This document shows, in pieces, positions 58,225 to 64,000 of a DNA stretch of 64,000 bases. The number at the start of each line of letters is the position of its first letter. The stretch's first letter is position 1. The notes under the pieces were generated by a model. It was not told where the DNA came from, did not search any database, and saw only the letters and a list, made by a program, of their open reading frames with translations. Location of the stretch: positions 62,001-126,000 of the forward strand of contig JACPQR010000205.1 in assembly GCA_016190375.1 (NCBI GenBank), read 5' to 3'. The position numbers and the translations under genes were made by a program. This stretch comes from Deltaproteobacteria bacterium. GTDB taxonomy: Bacteria; Myxococcota_A; Polyangia; JACPQR01.

Positions 58225-58728
58225 TCACCCGTCGATGATTGCGTACCGGAGCTCGCGCCGGGCTCCGGCACGCAGGTACTCCACCCGGAGCTCGGAAGCG
58301 ACTCGCAGCTCTTGCCACACGCGGAAAGCGTGCTCGGGCCGCTCGATCGGCAACCCGTTCACGCTGGTCACGACGTCGCCACCGCGCAGGTCGACGCCCT
58401 GGAATCGCGCGTCGCGCGGAAAGAACGCGACCAGGCGGAAGCCGACGAAGTGGCCGCCGTCGAGCGTGGGCTCGGTCTCGAGGCTCTGGAGGAAGCGCGG
58501 GATCCCGGCGTCGAGAACGGTCAAGAGGGCCGAGCGATGGATCGTGGGCTCCTGGGAGTGGGCGATCGTGGAGTCCCCAGCGAGCGGAGCTCGCTGGGGA
58601 CTCGGCGTCGCAGGGCGGCCGTGGTCCTCGGCGAGGGGAGCTCGCCGAGGACCATGGGCGCAGGAGCACAACAAGAGGATGAAAGCGAGGGTCGAAGCGA
58701 AGGTCGAAGCGAGGGTCGACGGGCGCAC
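58225..58728 (-). CDS. PDZ-domain lipoprotein (GspC-like)
   Basis: 167 residues. The signal LASTFASTLAFILLLCSC ends in a lipobox. A linker of ~40 residues contains two near-repeats, PRRAPLAEDHG and PQRAPLAGDS, which coincide with a pair of DNA palindromes. The PDZ domain (about 75-167) has GFRLVAFFPRDARFQGVDL, RGGDVVTSVNGLPIERPE and LRVEYLRAGARREL, as in the secretion protein GspC and related lipoproteins. Probably periplasmic. Confidence 0.82.
   Translation of the reverse strand: MRPSTLASTFASTLAFILLLCSCAHGPRRAPLAEDHGRPATPSPQRAPLAGDSTIAHSQEPTIHRSALLTVLDAGIPRFLQSLETEPTLDGGHFVGFRLVAFFPRDARFQGVDLRGGDVVTSVNGLPIERPEHAFRVWQELRVASELRVEYLRAGARRELRYAIIDG
58573..58601. repeat. Intragenic palindrome 1
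   Basis: 29 bases: a perfect 12-bp stem (GTCCCCAGCGAG) around CGGAG. Paired with the palindrome at 58624-58652, with which it shares length, position of the loop and most bases. Confidence 0.88.
58624..58652. repeat. Intragenic palindrome 2
   Basis: 29 bases: a perfect 12-bp stem (GTCCTCGGCGAG) around GGGAG. It differs from palindrome 1 at two stem positions in each arm, and both changes are compensated in the opposite arm so that base-pairing is kept. Confidence 0.88.
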
Positions 58729-58760
58729 GCCGATCTAGTAGCGGCCCCGGATGCGCGGCG

Positions 58761-59411
58761 TCAAGTTCCCTGCCTGAGTCGAGCGGACTGCACGGCCCCG
58801 ACGATCAGCTCGTGCACCGCGTCGATGCCGCGGTTGCCGTCGACGACCGCGAAGGGCTCGCCGGCCAACAGCTCGGGCAGACGGCGATAGAACGCGGCCA
58901 TCCGTGCCTGCAGCTCGGGCTCCTCGAAGATCTCGACGGCCGATCGCCTGGCCGCTCGACGCTTCTGGGCGACCTTCTCCTGGACGTCCAGGATCACGGT
59001 GAGGTTCGGCGCGCGCGCGCGCTGGTTGAGCGTCCGGATCCAGGACCAGGTCGCCGGCTCCCCGGACGTCTCGGCCTGGTAGACGATGCTCGAGTGGTAG
59101 TAGCGGTCGGTCACGACGTCGATGCCGTCGCCGAGGTTGGGCTCGATCTCGGACTTCAGATGATCCATCCGATCCGCGGCGAAGAGCAGCGCCATCGTCT
59201 CCCATCCGAGCGGTCGTCCCGACGAGCCCGCCGCGACGAGGCGCCCACGGAGGACCTGACGGATCATCGATCCGATCGGCCCGTCCGAGGGCTCCCTCGT
59301 CAAGTGCACCGGCCGTCCTTCGCGCCGCAGCTCGTTCGCGAGCAGCTCGGCCTGCGTGCTCGTTCCCGCACCGTCGATGCCCTCGATGGCAACGAAAAGA
59401 CCCTGTCCCAT
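58761..59411 (-). CDS. tmk: Thymidylate kinase
   Basis: 216 residues. IEGIDGAGTSTQAELLANEL is the P-loop, with TREPSDGPIG (dTMP-binding R-E-P), LLFAADRMDHL and VVTDRYYHSSIVYQ (DRY motif). It phosphorylates dTMP to dTDP. The P-loop lacks the usual lysine (GAGT-ST instead of GAGK-TT); similar variants occur in some delta-type bacteria. It is a single copy in the window and divergent from the thioesterase gene. Confidence 0.92.
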   Translation of the reverse strand: MGQGLFVAIEGIDGAGTSTQAELLANELRREGRPVHLTREPSDGPIGSMIRQVLRGRLVAAGSSGRPLGWETMALLFAADRMDHLKSEIEPNLGDGIDVVTDRYYHSSIVYQAETSGEPATWSWIRTLNQRARAPNLTVILDVQEKVAQKRRAARRSAVEIFEEPELQARMAAFYRRLPELLAGEPFAVVDGNRGIDAVHELIVGAVQSARLRQGT

Positions 59412-59448
59412 GGGCCGAGCCTACCATCGTGGTAGCTTTGGCGGCACG

Positions 59449-59877
59449 ATGGCCATCGAAATCGAAGTCGTTCGAGAGATCATGCAGATGGTGATCCCGT
59501 TCAACCGATTCCTCGGTTTCGAGCTGACCGACCTGAAGCCGGGCTTCGCGAGGATGGAGGTGCCGTTCCGTGACGAGTTCATCGGCGATCCGGTTCGTCC
59601 TGCGCTTCACGGTGGAGTGATCAGCGCGCTCATCGACACCTGCGGTGGAGCTGCTTGCTGGACCGAGATCGAGCCCGCCGACCGTGTCTCGACGGTCGAC
59701 CTGCGGGTGGACTACTTGCGGCCCGGCCGCAAGCACCGTCTCGTCGCCGAGGGCCGCGTGATCCGCATCGGGAACCACGTCGGAGTGGTCGACCTGACCG
59801 CGTTCCACTCCGATTCCCCGTCGGATCTCATCGCCTGCGGCAAGGGCGTCTACAACGTCAGGCGATCCGAAGGCTGA
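59449..59877 (+). CDS. Hotdog-fold thioesterase (PaaI-like)
   Basis: 142 residues from ATG 59449. Hotdog fold of the PaaI/YigI group: FLGFELTDLKPGFARMEVPF, PALHGGVISALIDTCGGAA (catalytic-helix motif HGGV...D), VSTVDLRVDYLRPGR, and RIGNHVGVVDLTAF. It probably hydrolyses an acyl-CoA. A longer start at 59356 would overlap the tmk promoter region. Confidence 0.9.
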   Translation: MAIEIEVVREIMQMVIPFNRFLGFELTDLKPGFARMEVPFRDEFIGDPVRPALHGGVISALIDTCGGAACWTEIEPADRVSTVDLRVDYLRPGRKHRLVAEGRVIRIGNHVGVVDLTAFHSDSPSDLIACGKGVYNVRRSEG

Positions 59878-59888
59878 GGCTCAGGCTC

Positions 59889-60626
59889 TCACTCGTCGGC
59901 GTCGTCGCCATCGCCCGAGTAGTCGGCCTCGTGGGTCGACTCGGCCTCGGTGTCGGCCAGATCGTCCTTCCAGTCCTCGACCTCGACCTTGCGGCGGCCG
60001 CTGGCGCGGCGCTCTCTCTCCTTCTCTTCCTTCTGCGCCTTCTCGCTCTTCGGTTTGCGCCTGCGCTCGCCTCCGGACTTGCTGATACCGGGAGGTCCCC
60101 CGAACCCACCTCCGCCGCCGAAACCGGGACGGCCACCTCCGCCGCCGAAGCCGGGTCGGCCGGCTCCGCCGCCGAAGCCAGGGCGCCCTCCTCCTCCGGC
60201 CCCACCTCCGGCGAAGCCTGGCCTTCCGCCTCCACCGCCGCCAGGCCCGTAAGCAGGCCGCGGGCCGCCACCTCCCATCGGCGGCCTGTCATCGCGCGGC
60301 GGCGGACGGTCGCCGCCTCCGGGACCGCCACGGTACGGCGGTCGCGGTCCGCCCGCACCGCCTCCGCCACCCGGTGCCCGATCGCGCGCCTCGTTGACCA
60401 CCATGGCGCGGCCCTGGACCGATCGACCATGGAGCGACTGGATCGCGGCTTGCGCCTCTGCTTCGCTTGCCATCTCGACGAAGCCGAAACCGCGCGGCTG
60501 GCCCGTCATCCTGTCGGAGATGAGCCTGACATCGACGACCTTGCGGTCCTCCTCCTCGAAAAGTGCGCGAAGCTCGACCTCTCCCAACCCGAACGGGAGA
60601 TTGCCGACGTACAGCCTCGTCCCCAT
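59889..60626 (-). CDS. RRM RNA-binding protein with Gly-rich tail
   Basis: 245 residues from ATG 60626. One RRM: LYVGNLPFGLGEVEL is RNP2 and RGFGFVEMASEAEA is RNP1, with the aromatic residues needed for RNA stacking. The middle is Gly/Pro/Arg-rich with repeats of RPGFGGGG, like Gly-rich RNA-binding proteins that form condensates, and the end is Lys/Arg/Glu-rich then acidic. It is probably a cold-shock or stress RNA chaperone. The ATG is preceded by AGGGAG. The longer ORF to 60761 adds no family sequence. Confidence 0.9.
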   Translation of the reverse strand: MGTRLYVGNLPFGLGEVELRALFEEEDRKVVDVRLISDRMTGQPRGFGFVEMASEAEAQAAIQSLHGRSVQGRAMVVNEARDRAPGGGGGAGGPRPPYRGGPGGGDRPPPRDDRPPMGGGGPRPAYGPGGGGGGRPGFAGGGAGGGGRPGFGGGAGRPGFGGGGGRPGFGGGGGFGGPPGISKSGGERRRKPKSEKAQKEEKERERRASGRRKVEVEDWKDDLADTEAESTHEADYSGDGDDADE

Positions 60627-60810
60627 TGGAACCTGGCTCCCTCTTGTGTCTCTCTTCTGACTCTTGGTTGATTGACGCTCTTCGACCGTGCCGACGAAAA
60701 CCTCGGCCATGCTAGCTCGTGACCTGGCGCTGCACAATGCCCAAGGCGCGAGCGTGCGCACGCGGCGTGCGTGTCATGGGCCGAGGGTCGGGCAGTTCGG
60801 CGGAGGGGGA

Positions 60811-61317
60811 CTACTGCGTGCAGGTCGCGCGAATGCCCTGCTCGGCAGCCGTGCAGGCCGCGACGATCGTGTCACGGGCGGCCGGCGTCGCCGCGATCGC
60901 GGCCTGCCAGCCCTGCATACCCGTCTGCGCCGTCTGACACATCATCGCCCTGACCGCCTCGTTGTTGCAGGCGCAGGCGCGCGCGGCATAGGCGTCGCAC
61001 TCCGGCACTCCGATCGACGGCGCCGCCGCCCCGCCCGCCGTTGGCTGGACCGCTCCGCCCGCGGTCGGATCCGGCGCCGGCGTCGGTACGCCGGGCATGC
61101 CGGGCATGCCGGGCATGCCGGGCATCCCGGGAACTGCGGGCATTCCGGGCATTCCCGGAGCCCCGGGCATTCCGGGGACCCCCGGCATTCCCGCTGCCGG
61201 AACGGGGACGCCGTTCGGGCCCATCACGTAACCCGGCGGAAGCTGCGGCTGGCTCTGGCCGCAGCCCGACAGCGCGAGAAGCGCCGCCGCGGCGGCAACG
61301 GTCAAGGCGATCTTCAT
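60811..61317 (-). CDS. Collagen-like (GMP)n lipoprotein
   Basis: 168 residues. The lipobox LLALSGC gives Cys19; AGGAGAG lies before the ATG. Residues ~43-80 are Gly-x-y repeats of the GMPGMPG type, about 12 triplets. The C-terminal domain has six cysteines (CDAYAARACACNNEAVRAMMC, IVAACTAAEQGIRATC), a helical Cys-rich module often seen in myxobacterial lipoproteins. Function unknown. Divergent from the formyltransferase gene. Confidence 0.87.
   Translation of the reverse strand: MKIALTVAAAAALLALSGCGQSQPQLPPGYVMGPNGVPVPAAGMPGVPGMPGAPGMPGMPAVPGMPGMPGMPGMPGVPTPAPDPTAGGAVQPTAGGAAAPSIGVPECDAYAARACACNNEAVRAMMCQTAQTGMQGWQAAIAATPAARDTIVAACTAAEQGIRATCTQ
61086..61200. repeat. Short tandem repeats in the (GMP)n region
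   Basis: About 115 bases of 9- and 12-base repeats such as GCCGGGCAT, encoding the collagen-like stretch on the minus strand. Expected to vary in length by slippage. Confidence 0.8.
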
Positions 61318-61419
61318 TCGACTCTCCTACCTTTCTTTGTCCGAAGGGGGGACTTTCTCCCGAATCCGATGAAGGATCAAGCGGGTTCTTTGACGGACCT
61401 GTGCTACCGCAGGGGTGAA

Positions 61420-62328
61420 TTGAGGCCGCTGCGATTCCTCTACCTGGGCCTCCCGATCGGCGGGCTCGCCCTGACGGGCGACGGCCACGAGATCGTGGCC
61501 GCCTGCATCTCGCGGCCGAGTTACCCCGGGATGCGGCGGCTCCGAGCGCGGCTCGCCGCCCTTGGCGCGCCGGTCTTTGCGCGCCCCGACCTCGACGACA
61601 CCGAGCTCCAGAGGATCCTCAGGGCGGCGAAGCCGGATCTGGTCGTCTCGTTCTTCTGGCACACGAAGGTGCCCAGCGCGGTTCGAGCGATTGCGGCGCT
61701 CGGCGCGATAGGCGTCCATCCGTCGCTGTTGCCCCGGCACCGCGGGCCCGATCCGATCTTCTGGACCATCCGTCGCGGCGACTCGACCACCGGCGTCACC
61801 GTGCACGCGCTCGATGAGGGCTACGACACGGGCCCGGTGCTCGCCGCGCGCGAGGTCGACGTTCCACCTGGCGTGAACGCCCTTCGGCTCGCGCACATGC
61901 TCGACCGGCCCGCGCTGGCCCTCCTGCGCGAGGTGTGCCTGTCGTTCGCGCTCGACGCTTCGCCGGCGGGGCAACCTCAGGACGAATCGCTCGCGACGGG
62001 GGCTCCCGAGCCCTCCGAGGACGATCTGGAGATCCGCTGGAGCTGGCAGTCCGCCGAGATCCTGAGGCTCGTTCGTGCAGCGGCGCCGAGCCCCGGCGCC
62101 TTCTCCAGCTTCGGCGACCACACGATCACGGTCGAGGGTGCCAGCGGGACCGCGCATCGGCTCGAGCCGGGCGTTGCGGTCCTGCTCGACCAGGGAGTCG
62201 TCGTCGGCACGTCCGACTGCGCCGTTCGTCTCGAGGCCGTCAGGATCGACGACGGCGACGAGCTCCTGCGCGGCGAGGCGATCGGTCGTGCGCTAGAGGG
62301 TGTGAGCGATCTACGCGGCAAGCGATGA
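61420..62328 (+). CDS. Formyltransferase-fold protein (Fmt-like)
   Basis: 302 residues from TTG 61420, whose AGGGGTG ribosome binding site lies just upstream; ATG 61369 adds 17 residues. LRFLYLGLPIGGLAL starts the fold. GVHPSLLPRHRGPDPIFW and TGVTVHALDEGYDTGPVL are the SLLP and catalytic-Asp motifs of formyltransferases. The Asn that normally precedes V-H (N-x-H) is Gly98 here, so catalysis is doubtful or altered. A C-terminal Fmt-like domain is present (SFGDHTITVEGAS). It could be a sugar or amino formyltransferase relative rather than true Fmt. Confidence 0.85.
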   Translation: MRPLRFLYLGLPIGGLALTGDGHEIVAACISRPSYPGMRRLRARLAALGAPVFARPDLDDTELQRILRAAKPDLVVSFFWHTKVPSAVRAIAALGAIGVHPSLLPRHRGPDPIFWTIRRGDSTTGVTVHALDEGYDTGPVLAAREVDVPPGVNALRLAHMLDRPALALLREVCLSFALDASPAGQPQDESLATGAPEPSEDDLEIRWSWQSAEILRLVRAAAPSPGAFSSFGDHTITVEGASGTAHRLEPGVAVLLDQGVVVGTSDCAVRLEAVRIDDGDELLRGEAIGRALEGVSDLRGKR

Positions 62329-63088
62329 TCTGCGACGGGCTGTCCGCGCCCAGGGGCGAGCGGTCGAAGTCGCCCCAGCGATCGACGATCCGGAACGCGT
62401 TGTAGTGAAGCAGCGCCTCGAGCTCGAGCGGATAGAGCTGCCGGTGTGCGACGGGCATCACGATCGACGCGCGGGGGTTGGTCGGATGGTCGAGGAACAT
62501 CTGGATGTGGAGGATCTGCCCCACCGGGTCGTGCGAGTAGGACTCGGTGTACTGATACCGCGTACCGGTCGATGGATGAGTGAAAGGCGATCGCGCGTAG
62601 CGGCGACCAGGCCGCGTGTGCTGGAACTCGGGCTCCGGCATGAGGACGTCGAAGACGAACAGCCCCGACGGCTCGAGGTGCGCGCGGACGCGCTCGAGGA
62701 GGTGCTCCACGTCGGACCGGGTGTACATGTGCTGCACCGCGTTGAAGGGGGAGATGATCAGGGGAAAGCGCCGGTCGAGCCGGAACGTCCTCAGGTCGCC
62801 GCGCGCGAACGTGACGAGCGTCCGCGCGCGCGCGGGAAGCTTCGCCGCTCGGGCGCGTGCGTGCTCGAGCATCGGACCGCTCGCGTCGAGGCCGACGATC
62901 GCGCGGCCGGCGCGAGCGATCGGAAGTGCGACGCGTCCCGCTCCGCAACCCAGCTCGAGCACCGGACCGCCGACGCGGTCGGCGAGGTCGACGTAGAAGC
63001 GAACGTCGGCCCGGCGTCGCCTGTACAGGTGCTCGTAGGCGACGGGGTCGAGGTAGTGGAGCCTCGCGCCCGGGGCGATCCGCGTCAC
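62240..63088 (-). CDS. SAM-dependent class I methyltransferase
   Basis: 282 residues from GTG 63088. VLELGCGAGRVALPIARAG is SAM motif I (about 41-59), with VGLDASGPMLEHAR (motif II), TFARGDLRTFRL and LIISPFNAVQHM. The C-terminal part has paired beta strands (TGTRYQYTESYSHDPVGQ). The start overlaps the stop of the NTF2-like gene (GTGA), and the 3' end overlaps the convergent formyltransferase by 89 bases, unusually long. Substrate unknown. Confidence 0.9.
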   Translation of the reverse strand: MTRIAPGARLHYLDPVAYEHLYRRRRADVRFYVDLADRVGGPVLELGCGAGRVALPIARAGRAIVGLDASGPMLEHARARAAKLPARARTLVTFARGDLRTFRLDRRFPLIISPFNAVQHMYTRSDVEHLLERVRAHLEPSGLFVFDVLMPEPEFQHTRPGRRYARSPFTHPSTGTRYQYTESYSHDPVGQILHIQMFLDHPTNPRASIVMPVAHRQLYPLELEALLHYNAFRIVDRWGDFDRSPLGADSPSQIIACRVDRSHPLAHDRSPRRAGARRRRRS

Positions 63089-63714
63089 GGAGAGGGGCCC
63101 TCCGGCTCGATGTCCTGCAGGCCCGGCTCTGCCGCGCCCTCGGGAGGTCCCTCCGTCTCGCCGGGATCCCAGGCGCCGACCTTCCACTGGCCCTCGACCC
63201 GCACCATGACGAACTCCTGGTGCCGGCGGAACTGCCGGTCGGCCGCGGAGGCGGTCGCGACGCCGCGCAGGATCTGCCGATCCACGTCGTCGTCGATCAC
63301 CTCGGTCACGTCCAGCCTCACGCGCAGCTCCTCGACGTTGCGCCTCAGGTCCTCGGCGACCTGACGCTCGGCGGCGGAGAGCTGCTTCTCCTTCTCGATC
63401 GCGAGCACGACGCGGCGGCGGGTCTCGCCTGTCGAGACGTCGAGCGCATCGTCGTAGCGGAACGTCGACCAGAAGTTGATGAACGACTCGGCCACCTCGG
63501 CCATGTCCTCGAGATCTGCACCCAAGTGCTCCGGGTCGACCGCGCGGCCTCGCCGCTCATCCCCGTCGTGGACTCGGAACCTCCAGATGGCGACGGCGCT
63601 CGCGACGCACGACAGCGTGACCGCGACCACGAGCAGCTTCTTCTTGCGCGCCGCATGGCTCCCCGGCGCGTCCGGTGCTGGCGAGCGACCCTGAGCTCGA
63701 CGCGGCGCCGTCAC
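63085..63714 (-). CDS. Membrane-anchored NTF2-like protein
   Basis: 209 residues. One N-terminal transmembrane helix (KKLLVVAVTLSCVASAVAIW, about 25-45) precedes a periplasmic alpha/beta domain of NTF2/DUF4878 character (FINFWSTFRYDDALDVSTG, VLAIEKEKQLSAAERQV, HQEFVMVRVEGQWKVGAWD). The end is Pro/Glu-rich. The start overlaps the HAD gene's stop (ATGA), making a three-gene minus-strand operon: HAD, this gene, methyltransferase. Confidence 0.85.
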   Translation of the reverse strand: MTAPRRAQGRSPAPDAPGSHAARKKKLLVVAVTLSCVASAVAIWRFRVHDGDERRGRAVDPEHLGADLEDMAEVAESFINFWSTFRYDDALDVSTGETRRRVVLAIEKEKQLSAAERQVAEDLRRNVEELRVRLDVTEVIDDDVDRQILRGVATASAADRQFRRHQEFVMVRVEGQWKVGAWDPGETEGPPEGAAEPGLQDIEPEGPSP

Positions 63715-64000
63715 GACCTGCTCCCGAGGATCGCATCGACGATCTCCGCGAACCCCTCACCACCCTCGCGCCGGGCGACGTAGGCGGGAGGGTGCGACAT
63801 GCGCGGCAGGAAGCCCTGGATGTTGGCGACGCCGGCGCTGACAGGGAAGAAGGCGAAGGCCGGATCGTCGTTGGGCGAATCGCCGACGAACAGGAAGCGC
63901 TCGCGCTCCGCCTGGAGATCGACGCCCAGGACCTCCCGCGAGACGAGTCTCACCGTGGTCAGCTTGTCGAAGTCCCCGAACCATCCGTTGACGTGGATGC
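63711..64000 (-). CDS. HAD-superfamily phosphatase, C-terminal part (5' end outside window)
   Basis: The frame is open to the window edge. IHVNGWFGDFDKLTTVRLV and FLFVGDSPNDDPAFAFFPVS are the Cof-type/mannosyl-3-phosphoglycerate-phosphatase-like motifs of HAD-IIB enzymes (Lys of motif III; G-D-S-x-N-D of motif IV), followed by GVANIQGF and GGEGFAEIVDAIL. The nucleophilic Asp motif must lie outside the window. It is likely a sugar or polyol phosphate phosphatase. Confidence 0.9.
   Translation of the reverse strand, partial: IHVNGWFGDFDKLTTVRLVSREVLGVDLQAERERFLFVGDSPNDDPAFAFFPVSAGVANIQGFLPRMSHPPAYVARREGGEGFAEIVDAILGSRS

Noticed and set aside
1..64000. tRNA, rRNA or complete transposase genes.
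   Set aside because: I looked for T-loop signatures, rRNA-like conserved stretches and transposase motifs and saw none; a covariance or profile search could still find one.

Overview
This is a roughly 70% GC window with the gene style of a myxobacterium (Myxococcota, Polyangia-like). It holds four Ser/Thr protein kinases, many secreted lipoproteins with Asp/Cys-rich MopE-type or thrombospondin type 3 (TSP3) calcium-binding repeats, MYXO-CTERM-like tails, PEGA, HEAT and TPR proteins, and orphan type III secretion components. No rRNA, tRNA, CRISPR array, integrase or complete insertion sequence was recognised. Many starts are GTG or TTG.

Layout. 1-8 kb: the 3' part of a kinase, a secreted lipoprotein, two paralogous MopE-type lipoproteins (minus strand), two head-to-head genes that both lack their N-terminal coding sequence, and an MNT/HEPN toxin-antitoxin pair. 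8-18 kb: a PEGA protein, a GIDE-like protein, a HEAT-repeat/degenerate HD-GYP operon, a Cys-rich lipoprotein lying between two copies of a 140-bp repeat, and an ABC-F ATPase. 18-30 kb: a very large kinase-ATPase-TPR regulator, a DUF423 membrane protein, a TPR lipoprotein, a 132-bp compound palindrome, ettA with an aldo/keto reductase, a membrane kinase, and a DUF4143 ATPase enclosed by 119-bp direct repeats. 30-41 kb: lipoproteins, a dsrC-like gene with two moeA-type genes (the second fused to a substrate-binding-protein domain), a large TSP3/MYXO-CTERM surface protein, a DUF4143 remnant and a cysteine desulfurase-like enzyme. 41-52 kb: a lipoprotein, a VOC protein, a RelE/Phd-type toxin-antitoxin pair, a SIMPL protein, an O-methyltransferase, a GNAT acetyltransferase, an HtrA-type protease, a probable selenocysteine-containing peroxiredoxin, an L,D-transpeptidase and a metallophosphoesterase. 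52-64 kb: a small ORF behind a good promoter, a TPR protein, a kinase, an anti-sigma-type zinc finger, SctP/SctQ-like proteins, a PDZ lipoprotein, thymidylate kinase, a thioesterase, a Gly-rich RRM protein, a collagen-like lipoprotein, a formyltransferase-like protein, a methyltransferase, an NTF2-like protein and the 3' part of a HAD phosphatase.

Most notable. (1) A thioredoxin-fold peroxiredoxin gene (48524-49015) has an in-frame TGA exactly at the catalytic cysteine (UxxC), followed at the right distance by a perfect hairpin with a G-first loop. This is a probable selenoprotein that automatic gene calling would cut in half. (2) Two unrelated genes each sit between direct repeats that duplicate the 3' end of the neighbouring minus-strand gene, as if cassettes had integrated at gene 3' ends twice; a third 3'-end duplication lies next to dsrC. 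(3) There is a large REP/REPIN-like palindrome, and a pair of intragenic palindromes whose arms differ by compensatory changes.
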